Assembly: GCF_000516515.1 (NCBI RefSeq) | Contig: NZ_KI911784.1 | Coordinates: 3,944,633 to 4,008,632 of the forward strand | DNA from: Chloroflexus sp. Y-396-1 | Lineage (GTDB): Bacteria > Chloroflexota > Chloroflexia > Chloroflexales > Chloroflexaceae | Length of the DNA: 64,000 nucleotides | Reading direction: 5' to 3' | Shown here: positions 8,813-18,300 of the stretch, one piece after another | Layout of the letters: the number at the start of each line of letters is the position of its first letter | Numbering within the stretch: position 1 is the stretch's first letter | The notes under the pieces: generated by a model | The model's input: only the letters and a program-made list of their open reading frames with translations | What the model was told of the DNA's origin: nothing | The model's database searches: none | Program-made: the position numbers and the translations under genes

Positions 8813-9493
8813 TTATTCTCCATTTATGGAACGATAGATCGTCGCTTCGTGGTGGGCCAGAATCTGACGTGTGACTGCTACTGCGCGTTCAGCATCACCG
8901 GCTTCAATTGCAGCGACGAGATCAGCATGGGAATGATCTGCTCTCGAAGGGGATGCAACATCCCACAGAACGCCAAGCGCGTCACGCAAGGTAACGGCAA
9001 ATATTCGGTAGAGATCACTCAACATTTCGTTTTGAGTGGCTCTGGCAATAGCGCAGTGCAGTTCAATATCTGCTTCGAGAGCAACGGTTACATCTCCATC
9101 TTCTAGCGCTGTGGTTCGCGCTGTTAGCCACTGTCGCATAATTTCCAAATCGTGATCGCTACGACGGCTAGCAGCCAGCGCTACTATTTCTAGCTCAAGC
9201 GCACGTCGTACTTCATGGACTTCCTGGACCCTGGCTTGCCGTAATCGCACGGCCAATGGCTCGGTCGTTGTTACGGTACGCACATAGGTACCATCACCTT
9301 GCCGGACCTCAAGCAGACCTTCGTGAGCCAGAGCACGAATCGCTTCCCGGATGGTCGAACGTCCGACGCCAAGTTGGGCCATGAGTTGTGGTTCTGGGGG
9401 CAACCGGCTCCCGACCGGATAAACCTTTGTCTGTATTTGTTGTCGTAAGTGGTCAATGACCTGTTCGACCAATCGTTGATGCTTGATCGACAT
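8813..9493 (-). CDS. GntR/FadR-subfamily transcription regulator
   Basis: This is a 226-residue repressor-type regulator. The winged helix-turn-helix occupies about residues 8-75: RLPPEPQLMAQLGVGRSTIREAIRALAHEGLLEVRQGDGTYV is typical of GntR proteins. The C-terminal all-helical FCD effector domain (about 95-220) has EADIELHCAIARATQNEM and HADLVAAIEAGDAERA, with histidines of the kind that bind metal or carboxylate ligands in FadR/LldR relatives. It is followed on the same strand by a TSUP transporter, its likely target. A strong promoter and an operator-like palindrome lie at 9615-9656. The effector is probably a small organic acid, but this is a guess from the family. Confidence 0.92.
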   Translation of the reverse strand: MSIKHQRLVEQVIDHLRQQIQTKVYPVGSRLPPEPQLMAQLGVGRSTIREAIRALAHEGLLEVRQGDGTYVRTVTTTEPLAVRLRQARVQEVHEVRRALELEIVALAASRRSDHDLEIMRQWLTARTTALEDGDVTVALEADIELHCAIARATQNEMLSDLYRIFAVTLRDALGVLWDVASPSRADHSHADLVAAIEAGDAERAVAVTRQILAHHEATIYRSINGE

Positions 9494-9614
9494 GATCGTC
9501 TCCTGAGCAGTTTGTCTGCATACTCCCGCGTACAGTCTCTTTCATTACGTGGGAGGTGCGGAACGATGAAGGCTGTTGGTTAAACGACAGTCGGATGTCT
9601 TCAAAAGATCATAT

Positions 9615-9633
9615 CATCTGATGTTTTATTGTA
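9615..9633. promoter_or_regulatory. candidate GntR operator upstream of the regulator gene
   Basis: CATCTGATG (9615-9623) followed by TTTTATTGTA repeats the motif found before the TSUP gene. On the minus strand it covers the -10 box and the likely transcription start of the regulator promoter at 9628-9656, a position expected for repression by autoregulation. Confidence 0.5.
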
Positions 9634-9656
9634 TACGTATCAGGGTAGGCTGTCAA
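9628..9656 (-). promoter_or_regulatory. sigma70-type promoter of the GntR regulator
   Basis: Read on the minus strand there is TTGACA (9656-9651), a 17-base spacer, and TACAAT (9633-9628). The predicted start near 9621 gives a leader of about 128 bases before the regulator. Confidence 0.6.
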
Positions 9657-9747
9657 TTGTCTGAAGGTATAACATGAGGAATGAGCGCCTTTGCGTCGGC
9701 GAGCGCGTGGCTCAGGCTCGCGAACTGTCAATTGTCTGAAGGTATAA
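9650..9747. repeat. 23-base direct repeat, two copies 75 bases apart
   Basis: Copies at 9650-9672 and 9725-9747 are identical (starting CTGTCAATTGTC, ending GGTATAA). After short differing stretches both continue with GGAATGAGCG. The copy nearer the regulator contributes the -35 box of its promoter. Confidence 0.8.
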
Positions 9748-9999
9748 ATCTTGGAATGAGCGAGAGGGCGTTTGCCAACCTATAGCAGTGCGGAGGCTCA
9801 GATCGACCCGTTCTAACAATGGTCGGAAGAACGTTGAACACCCTGTCGTACCGTCGCTTTGCCTGTCGTCGATTGCTGTATTGTAACGATAGCGTGGTCC
9901 ACCGTTACCGCAGTATCACTTGCCGATACAGCCTATCATCGCTACAATACATTCCACGGTGCGATGCTGCGGCTTAAAGCCCGCTGTGGAGCAGATTGC

Positions 10000-10995
10000 A
10001 TGTCCGAATTACGGCAAAATATCGCGACCCGCGAATGGGTCATCATCGCCAGCGAACGTGCGCGTCGTCCTAATACATTTACCGAAACTCGTCATCAACC
10101 GCTGACTGCTGAACGTCCACCGCACGACCCGCAGTGCCCCTTTTGCGTAGGCAACGAAGAACTTGATCTGGAGGTTGAGCGTTATCCTACAACCGGTCCA
10201 TGGCAGGTACGGATTGTGCGGAACAAGTACCCGGCACTGCACGAACATGGGCCGGTTGTTCGTCATTTTGAGGGGGTACGGCGCACATTAAGTGGGTACG
10301 GCTACCACGAGGTGTTGATCGAACATCCGCAGCACAACACTACTCTTGGCTTGATGAGTCATGCCGAGATCCGTTTGATATTGGCAACCTATCTGCGCCG
10401 TGGTCTGGCGATGAGCAGTGATCCGCGCATTGAGCAAGTCGTCATTTTCAAGAATCACGGTGAGCGAGCAGGGGCATCGCTCCAACATCCGCACAGCCAG
10501 CTTATGGCGGTACCGGTCGTACCGGGCGATATTCGTCATCGCATTGAAGAGGCTCGGCGTTTTTTTGATGACACCGGTCAGTGTGTCTTCTGCGCAATGC
10601 TGGCCGATGAACTGGCCCAACACGAGCGCATCGTCTACGAGAATGATGCGTTTGTCGCTTTCGTCCTCTACGCAGCTTCTTCGCCATTTCATATGTGGAT
10701 TCTGCCGCGCAGGCATCGGGCCAGTTTCTTCCACATCACTGAGCCAGAGCTAGATAGTCTGGCTGATGTAATACGCGAAGTTTTCTACCGACTGTACCAT
10801 CGCTTGAACGACCCTGATTTTAATCTGGTGCTCCGTTCAGCACCGGCCAAAGAGCCTGAAAATGGCTATTTTCACTGGTATCTCGCCGTGGTGCCGCGTC
10901 TTTCGTATATGGCCGGTTTCGAGCTGGGGAGCGGCATTTTTATCAATCCCAGCATTCCTGAAGCCTGTGCCGCATTTCTTCGTGATGGGCACTAA
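10000..10995 (+). CDS. galT: galactose-1-phosphate uridylyltransferase
   Basis: This is a HIT-superfamily nucleotidyltransferase of the Leloir pathway; it swaps UMP between UDP-glucose and galactose-1-phosphate in the cytoplasm. The protein is about 331 residues from ATG 10000 (MSELRQNIATREWVIIASERARRP), where family members begin; the frame stays open 141 bases upstream without family similarity. CPFCVGNE (about residue 45) and CVFCAM supply cysteines for the structural metal. NHGERAGASLQHPHSQLMA holds the catalytic HPH motif whose second His carries UMP, and ENGYFHWYLAVVPRL closes the fold. No other galactose gene is adjacent, so it may instead serve nucleotide-sugar supply. Confidence 0.93.
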   Translation: MSELRQNIATREWVIIASERARRPNTFTETRHQPLTAERPPHDPQCPFCVGNEELDLEVERYPTTGPWQVRIVRNKYPALHEHGPVVRHFEGVRRTLSGYGYHEVLIEHPQHNTTLGLMSHAEIRLILATYLRRGLAMSSDPRIEQVVIFKNHGERAGASLQHPHSQLMAVPVVPGDIRHRIEEARRFFDDTGQCVFCAMLADELAQHERIVYENDAFVAFVLYAASSPFHMWILPRRHRASFFHITEPELDSLADVIREVFYRLYHRLNDPDFNLVLRSAPAKEPENGYFHWYLAVVPRLSYMAGFELGSGIFINPSIPEACAAFLRDGH

Positions 10996-11131
10996 CATAG
11001 TATAATATGTGATACAATGTACATATTTGTAATTATATGTTTCATCAGTGAACATCTAAAATCGATTATAATACCGTTCAACAGTATGAGATAAGAAGTG
11101 TTGCATTGATGACACAACCTAGGAGTTTAAC
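10996..11131 (+). promoter_or_regulatory. AT-rich promoter region before the kinase-like gene
   Basis: This short gap is far more AT-rich than its surroundings and has several -10-like hexamers (TATAAT at about 11002 and at 11067-11072). No single -35 partner at good spacing stands out. AGGAG at 11121-11125 is a good ribosome site for the ATG at 11132. Confidence 0.35.
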
Positions 11132-12145
11132 ATGTCTGGCGCATTTCCACTTAGCGATGAAACTGTCAAAGCTCTCGCGCCGTGTAACCTACCCTTCCTT
11201 CGTCATGACCCTTTTACACGCAGCCGTAGTAGCGCCAGCATTCATGATTTGCCTGAAGCAATACAAGGCACGGTGCAACGATTGTACCAAGTACTGCTCA
11301 CTATCTTTGCCGAGTTTGATCAACAACGGCAGATAGATCTCAATCATTTGCGGCGTTTACTGCAAGAAACGCATTGGGATGAGTTGATACACGAACTGCG
11401 GGCTATTTCACTCTGTCAGGCTGATGCACACCTGAGCCAGGTTCTCCACGACTTGCGTGGTGGTTCGCTGCAGGCGCTAGCTCTGCAATTGCAGCTTATC
11501 GAGCTTGGTCAAGTCAGACCAGATGACATCGAGCGCATGTACCTGCTGATCCGCGATCATCTGAAGATTATGCGCAACTGTCTGCCCGATCTCGACCCGG
11601 TGCGTACTGCCCGTGACATCGAGTTGCGCGCACACGGTGTTGATCTGTTGCTTGAGAAATGGCACCGTGCTGATTACCGTTTACCGGATGGTCAGGCCAA
11701 TATCACGGTTGATGCCCGTTATAATGGCGTGGTTGCTGACCGTTGTGTTGAGTTTTCGGCTCTTGATCGCGTGTTCTACAATTTAATTAATAATGCTACC
11801 CGCCACAGTGCCGACCGGCAGGTGATGGTTGGTATTTTCCCTATCTTTGAATGCGAGACGCCCTCACTGCGGATCGTTGTCGCTAATCGCATTGATCCCC
11901 TACAACGCTCGGCGCTTGAGCAGCGGTTCGGTCTCCAATGGAGCGATCTGTTTTACGGTGGGTTTACCTTCAGTAGCGACGGCAGGAGTGGGCACGGGTT
12001 CGGATTAGCCATTTGTGCCGAGCTGGTTGCCAATGCGTATGGCTTGCCCAACGGCTCGGCGGCAATTGGCGGCGGCTATGTGGGTGCTCGCCCGCATGGT
12101 GATCTCTTCGTGGCCTGGTTCCATTGGCCAATTGCTGCGCCATAG
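11132..12145 (+). CDS. atypical histidine-kinase-like protein
   Basis: This 337-residue cytoplasmic protein ends in a GHKL ATPase domain: N-box FYNLINNATRHSA near residue 211 and a glycine-rich lid GRSGHGFGLAICAELVANAYG near residue 287. Upstream, VLHDLRGGSLQALALQLQLI (His106) has the look of an H-box. The usual DxGxG box is replaced by VVANRIDP, so ATP binding may be altered. There is no input domain, no membrane segment and no neighbouring response regulator. Function is unknown: it could be a partner-dependent kinase, a phosphotransfer protein or an anti-sigma-like ATPase. Confidence 0.75.
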   Translation: MSGAFPLSDETVKALAPCNLPFLRHDPFTRSRSSASIHDLPEAIQGTVQRLYQVLLTIFAEFDQQRQIDLNHLRRLLQETHWDELIHELRAISLCQADAHLSQVLHDLRGGSLQALALQLQLIELGQVRPDDIERMYLLIRDHLKIMRNCLPDLDPVRTARDIELRAHGVDLLLEKWHRADYRLPDGQANITVDARYNGVVADRCVEFSALDRVFYNLINNATRHSADRQVMVGIFPIFECETPSLRIVVANRIDPLQRSALEQRFGLQWSDLFYGGFTFSSDGRSGHGFGLAICAELVANAYGLPNGSAAIGGGYVGARPHGDLFVAWFHWPIAAP

Positions 12146-12387
12146 TTCGGGATGTAGTCGTTGGGAAAAGCGCTGAAAATCCTTACTAGCTCTGGGATTT
12201 TTCGTGTTTGGTGTAATGAAGTCTCCTTCACCGCGAACGAACAGAGAGCACAAACGATGAACGTTATCTAGCCACTCAAAAACGCCCCTGATCCAGATGG
12301 TCATCTGGAAGCGCAGTCCTTCGACCCTCGTCCCATAGCAGACGGATGGAACCGGCATACATTGCGTTGGAACCCTATGGGAAATTG

Positions 12388-12416
12388 GATTGCGGAAGCA
12401 TAGCTTCCGCAATTCC
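12388..12416. repeat. perfect hairpin in the gene-free region
   Basis: GGATTGCGGAAGC and GCTTCCGCAATTCC are complementary around an ATA loop. There is no T-run, so termination is unlikely to be its main role. Confidence 0.6.
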
Positions 12417-12576
12417 TACCGATGTCTGTTGCCGCAGCAGGCGGGACAAATGCCCCTTTTGTTTCCATTCTACTGTTCTGCTCTCCGCGTGGGAGTGGAA
12501 GGGGGTAGGGGGGATGAAGTGGAGCGTGTTCCGCAGCACGGGTACGGAGAACGTTGTCGATCCCTAACCCGTTTGT

Positions 12577-12720
12577 AGGGGTTTTCAGAGTTTTCTGCTT
12601 CGGGTTACCTGCGATGACCGACTATTCAGCAGTGAAGTGACACCGACGAATATAACGCATCCACTGCCGATAACTTCCGACCAACGCCATAACCTGGGTG
12701 CGCGGGCCTTCGGCCCGCAT
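12577..12720. repeat. dispersed repeat, copy 1 (second copy near 57537-57660)
   Basis: In order it contains TTTTCAGAGTT, GACACCGACGAATAT, GATAACTTCC and ACCTGG, then the hairpin GCGGGCC-TTC-GGCCCGC (12702-12718). The same order of blocks occurs at about 57537-57660. The last part (CCTGGGTGCGCGGGC) also occurs at 31951-31965. Confidence 0.65.
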
Positions 12721-12874
12721 GTGCAGTGTACGGCGGGGAATCTATCGGTTGGCGCATCAGCACACCATTACTTTCCAGGTCCCAGTCCCTCACCTCCTCC
12801 TGCTTGCGTGGGGGATGGATTGCGAACCCGCCCCTACCGTGACGGTCAGGTGCTTCCAGAGACGGCCGTGCTGC

Positions 12875-12895
12875 GGGCGGGTTGAGAACCCGCCC
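12875..12895. repeat. REP-like hairpin GGGCGGGTT/AACCCGCCC
   Basis: Perfect 9-base arms surround a 3-base loop. Related hairpins occur at 24002-24022, 35603-35623, 49263-49283 and 49529-49547, always between genes. Confidence 0.7.
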
Positions 12896-13151
12896 CTGCG
12901 ACACGCTGATGACTGGATCGACGAGTAAAGCATGGGGAGACCGCTAGCGGAACAGGAAACTGCGCACCGCTGCATGGGCCGGGGAGAGGTTAGGAGTCGG
13001 TCTCTGCTGTTCTCGTTCCTCTTCCCTCTCTCCCCTCTTAGGGTGAAAACGTTGTAAAGACCTGACCCGTTTGTCTGATGCTTGCGAAAGCAGGTTCTCC
13101 CTGCTATACTGATTTACAGTTAATGATGCCGTCGATGGAAATACATTTCTC

Positions 13152-15323
13152 ATGGATGAGATGCTAGACCTCGAATTCGGTTTGCGTAGCCTTGGCAACT
13201 CAGGCTACGCCGTAACGCTTTCGTACACAGATCCCGAAAGCGATACTGATGTACGTATTGAACGGGGGAGCATCGATCATCCAATCCGATTTGATATTGA
13301 GCGCTTACGCGAACTGGCATCCGATCCTGCTGCTTACGGTACTGCATTAGGCTCGATGTTGTTTAGTGATTCAGATATACTGGCGCAGTTTACCGCTGCG
13401 CGATCGATTGCCCGTCGTGGTCGTCGTCCAACTCCTATTCGCTTCCGACTCTTTATCGCGCCAAGTGCTCCTGAACTACATGCCTTGCGCTGGGAAACAC
13501 TGTGCATGCCTGATGGTGAGCCATTACTGCTGGGTGAAGAGATTTATTTCTCGCGTTATCTGACTAGCAGTAGTGTGCAGCCGATCCGTGCCCGTTCCCG
13601 CAATGTGTTACGAGCATTGATCGTGATTGCTAACCCTCACGGGATCGAGCGGTTTGGTCTAGCCCAGATTGATGTGGTTGGTGAATTGGCGTGCGCTCGC
13701 AACGGGTTTAACGATTTTGAGCTGGTAGAGCTGACCGAACCGGGTACGGCGACACTGGAACAGATAATCAGTACGCTACGCACGGCAGCACGTAATGGAC
13801 AACCCTTTGATGTGCTTTATGTGGTCGCACACGGGAGCTTTTTGGAAGGAAACACCTATCTCTGGCTGGTAAAACCCGATAACTCGTTTGATCGGGTTGA
13901 TGGTATGACCTTTTGTCAGTATTTGCACGAACTGAACGAACGTCCCCGCCTGGTCATGCTGATTGCCTGCCAGAGTGCTGGTGGGATGACGACCGATAAT
14001 AGTGTACTGGCAGCACTTGGGCCACGTCTGGCTGAAGCTGGTATTCCTGCCGTCATTGCAATGCAGGGTAATGTCTCGATGAGATGTATCGAGCGGTTTA
14101 TACCGGTGTTTTGCCGGGAATTGCAACATCACGGCATTATCGATGCAGCAATGGCAATTGCCCGCGGAACTGTCCGCGATCTCCCTGATTATTGGATGCC
14201 GGCACTTTATTCACGGCTCAAAAGTGGGCGGATCTGGTACGTGCCGGGTTTTGCCAGTGAGCAAGAGACTTTTGAGAAGATCGAAGCAATCGCTGGCTAC
14301 ATGGTTGACGGACATTGCACACCAATAATTGGCCCGGAATTGGCTGAAACGCGCCTCGGTACCAGTCGGATGATCGCTCGCATGTGGGCAGAACGGTACC
14401 ACTACCCCATGGAGAGCTATGAAAGCGAAGAATTGGCGTATGTGGCACAGTTTCTCTCGATTAAGCACGACTATCACTTGCCACGTCGTTCACTCATTGA
14501 GGTGTTACGCCAGTTGTTGATCGAGGAATATCGTGATATTTTTCCTGATCTTGAACGACTCGATCTTCAGCAGATGTACAGCACAATTGGTCGCTACGAA
14601 CGCAGTCGTGATCCATCCGATCCCTATCGGGTATTAGCCGCTCAACCGCTGCCTATCTATGTGAGTGCTAATGCGTCGAACATGCTTAGTGATGCCTTGA
14701 TTGAGGCTGGGAAGTAGCCGGTCGTAGAGCTATGTCGTTGGAATGAAGATCTTGATCGACACCCTTCGATCTTCGAACGCGAACCAGATTATCGTCCCAC
14801 TGCCGAACGACCGCTGGTGTTTCATCTCTTCGGTAGCTTTGGGCAACTTGAAACACACCGATATCATACAGCCGTCGGCCAGCTCAATCGGTTTCATCTC
14901 TTCGGTAGCTTTGGGCAACTTGAAACCCTGGTTTTGACCGAAGATGACTACTTTGATTTCCTCATTAACATCTCGGCTGAGCGTGAGCGAATTCCGGCAA
15001 TTGTGCGTGATGCGTTAACCGATAGTGCGTTACTTTTTTTAGGATTTGAGCTTGAGGACATCGGGTTTCGTGCGCTGTTTCATAGCTTGATCAAACCATT
15101 ACGTGGTGGTTCACGCCGCCGCCGTTATGTACAGATTGCCGGGCAAATGATGCCTCGCGAAGATCAGGTACTGCAACCAGATCGGGCAGTGCGCTATCTG
15201 GAAGCCTATTTTCAAGACGAAGCGGCAATTAGTGTCTTTTGGGGTAGTCCGCGTGATTTTTGTACGGCTCTCTCCTTACAGCTTACTGCGAGTGATCGAC
15301 CTCGTCGTCGGCGTGGATTCTGA
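13152..15323 (+). pseudogene. CHAT protease/SIR2-like protein gene interrupted by an in-frame amber codon
   Basis: Two open stretches, 13152-14717 and 14718-15323, lie in the same frame and are separated only by TAG at 14715-14717. Read through, they make a protein of about 723 codons. The N-terminal half is a CHAT (caspase-like) domain with catalytic His227 in YVVAHGSF and Cys273 in MLIACQSAGG. From about residue 395 a SIR2-like domain begins (TPIIGPELAETRLGTSRMIARMWAE) and ends after the stop with VLTEDDYFDFLI and LLFLGFELEDIGFRALF. The SIR2 TTNxD motif is degenerate (VSANASN). Just after the stop, a 36-base segment is repeated at a 72-base offset (14819-14854, 14891-14926), adding 24 codons in frame. 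The upstream piece (521 aa) keeps a complete CHAT domain; the rest could restart at GTG 14817. The stop overlaps the next start by one base (TGATG). Confidence 0.85.
14819..14926 (+). repeat. 36-base direct repeat inside the SIR2-like domain
   Basis: Copies at 14819-14854 and 14891-14926 are identical and both encode FHLFGSFGQLET. The 36 bases between them encode HRYHTAVGQLNR, which has no counterpart in the expected domain. Deleting one 72-base unit would restore a family-like FHLFGSFGQLET-LVLTEDDY junction. Confidence 0.9.
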
Positions 15324-18300
15324 TGAGTTCATTATCACCAAATCCCTATCTCGGCCCACGATCATTCACTCGTGAACACCGGTTGTATGGCCGTGACCGT
15401 GAGCTTCGTGATTTAACCAGCTTATTGGTGGCCGAGCGAATTGTCTTACTCTACTCACCTTCAGGAGCCGGTAAAAGCTCGCTGATCCAGGCAGCATTAA
15501 TCCCGGCACTTGAGGCCCGACAGTTTCGCGTTTTGCCGGTCGTGCGGGTTGGCTTGTCGCTACCGATTGATGTACCCACTGATGTTAATCGCTATCTCGC
15601 GTCAGTAGCACTTTCAATCGGTGGCGATGAAGCCCTTGACTGCTCGCTAGCCGATCTGATTGTACCAGCGCATACGCCTGAGCCTGAAGATATAGTTATC
15701 ATTTTTGATCAGTTTGAAGAACTGCTGACGATTGATCCCCTGAATCGAACAGCAAAAGAAAAATTCTGCCAGATGGTTGGCGAGTTATTGCGCACGCACC
15801 GGCAGTTGTGGGCACTGTTTGCCATCCGTGAAGATTATCTGGCGCCACTCATGGAATATGCTCAGTTCTTCCCATCGCGGCTACGAACGACATTTCGCCT
15901 CGATTTGCTAAGCCCGGAAGCGGCTTTGGCAGCAATTCGCCAACCGGCCATCGCGTGTGGAGTAGAATTCGATCTCGCGGCTGCACAGACACTGGTCGAT
16001 GATCTGCGGCGTGCACGAGTTCAGCTTATCTCAGATCAAGTTGAGACGAAATTAGGGCCTACCATTGAACCGGTACAGTTGCAAGTGGTTTGTTACCGAC
16101 TCTGGCAGCAGTTGTTTCCAGATGGTGCGTCGGCAGGGGCAATTATTACCGAGCATGCGCTCGGTGTGGTTGGTTCGGTTGATGCAGCATTGGCTGACTA
16201 TTATGCCGAACGGGTAGTAGTGGCCGCAGCTATCAGTGGTGTGCGCGAGCGGGTGATCCGTGATTGGTTCGATCAACAACTGATTACGACAGCCGGTATT
16301 CGTAACCAGGTGCTACGCGGCGAAGGGACTACTGCCGGGTTGCCCAATATAGCTCTACCACCACTAATTGATTCGTATCTGATTCGGGCTGAACAGCGAC
16401 GCAATTTTACCTGGTACGAACTGGCTCATGATCGTCTGATCGAACCAATTCGGCAAAACAACGCGGCTTGGCGTGAACGATTAAGCCCATTTCAACGCCA
16501 GGCTGCACTGTGGGCAGCATCTGATCGGCCAAAAAGCCTGTTGTTGCATGACGACGATCTTATTGCCGCTCAGGCATGGGTTGCAACCCATCCCATCCTC
16601 GTTGAGCAGGTTGATGAGGATTTTCTTGCTGTGTGTGTGGCCCACCAGGCTGAAATCGAGGCTGAACGGCGGCGTGAACGTTTGATACGAAGATTAGGGG
16701 TTGTCTCGGCAATTCTGGCAGTAGTGATGTTGATCGCGGCTGCGACTGCCTTCCTCGCGTATCGGGAAGCCGAACACCTTTCGCGGTTGGCTCGTGTGCG
16801 TGAATTGACGGCTGAGGCAGCGGTAAATCTTTCGGTTGATCCGCAATTATCACTGGTGCTGGCAAGCCAAGCCGTGTTGGTTCAGCGAGAACGTTGTGAG
16901 CCGGTTGATCCATCCACAGTTGCCACTCTCTATCGCGCACTGGCTGCTTCACGAGTCCTTGAAACGATTGATCTTGGTGCACCAGTAACTGCTCTGGCAG
17001 TCAGTCGTAATGAACGATGGTGGGCAGCGGCAGTGGCGCCTGATGATGGATTGGCGGAAGTTGTATTGTCTGAGCGATCTAGTAACCGGGTGCTACGCCT
17101 CGTAACGCACGCAACGCTGGTATCGGCGTTAGCCTTCAGCTCCGACGATAGTAAGTTAGCCGCCATTACGTGGAACGGCACCATTCTGGTCTGGGAGACG
17201 GATCGACCTGATCGTGTCAACCTCTTGTTCCACCCGGAGGCTGTCCGCGGTATTCCGCCAGAAGATCCACTAGTCGTGCGTTTCCTCGATGTAGCATTCG
17301 GTGCTGATAATAATACGCTTTACACTGCTGGGTATGATGGCTGGTTGCGACGGTGGGATCTTGGTTCTGGTCGCCAAAGGATTATCGGTGGTACCGAAGG
17401 AGTGTCGTTATTGCGACTCACTATCGATCCGGCTGGTGTTCGGATCACTGCTGCGAATCAGCAGGGCGAGGTAATGGTCTGGCGGATGAAAGATGGTGCG
17501 TGGCTCGGCCAACAATCGGTTGGTACACAGCCCATTTCTGGTCTGGTGTATACATCTGCTGGCACCCTGGCGATAATCGAGGGTACACGTTTGCTAGAGG
17601 CAAATGGCGAAGATAGTACGGTATTGACGACCTTCGGTACTCCTTTGAACGATCTGCATCTCAGCCCCGACAGTTTTTTGGCGCTGGTTGCGGCCAACGA
17701 TGGTAATGATTACTTGATTAATTTGAGTAACGGTCAAATTCTGCTTGTCCTCCGTGGTCATACCGATCAGATCAGTCAGAGCCGTTGGTTGAGCAGTGGA
17801 CGTGAAGTGGTCTCAGCATCGTTTGATGGTACGGTACGCTTTTGGGACGTCGCTGATCTGCAATGGTTTTCACCTACGGCACTGGCTACCGATCCGAACC
17901 ATGGCTGGGTTGCCGTCGGCGGGGCGAATGGCCGGATTGTACTGTTTACGACTGCTAAAGGCCCGGCGCAACAGTTGGTGTATCACACCGATGCTATAGA
18001 GATGCTGGCGTTTAGTCCGGATGGACGCTGGCTGGCGGCTGCCAGTGCTGACAGGCAGGTGAGTATTTGGGAAGTCTCCTCTGGACACTTGCAAGCAGTG
18101 ATCGGCCATGAAGCTCGGGTGCGTAACGTGGCATTCAATGCTGATGGCAGCCGTTTGCTCACCAGTAGTCGCCTTCAGGTTTACCTCTGGCAGTGGCAGC
18201 AATCGACGGCTCGCCCGCTGGCGACTCTCGATCTGAGCGATCGCTTTGAAGCAGTCATTACCGGTGCTGACATTCATCCGACGCAACCCTGGATTGCGAT

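Larger units (their letters stand above)
9494..9999. other. 506-bp intergenic region between the GntR regulator and galT
   Basis: The region contains the regulator's promoter and operator and a perfect 23-base direct repeat at 9650-9672 and 9725-9747 (offset 75). Each copy carries TTGACAG on the minus strand, and both are followed by similar GGAATGAGCG sequence. A reading frame upstream of galT (from 9859) is open but has no ribosome site and no homology to GalT, so I do not treat it as coding. Confidence 0.55.
12146..13151. other. 1-kb gene-free region packed with palindromes
   Basis: I find no supported gene. Features seen are a hairpin GGATTGCGGAAGC/GCTTCCGCAATTCC at about 12388-12416; a repeat with GACACCGACGAATAT that recurs at about 57580; a GCGGGCC/GGCCCGC hairpin at 12702-12718; a GGGCGGGTT/AACCCGCCC hairpin at 12875-12895 with a half copy at about 12826-12840; and polypyrimidine sequence at about 13010-13042. 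It looks like an accumulation site for dispersed intergenic repeats, and ends just before the CHAT/STAND operon. Confidence 0.65.
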
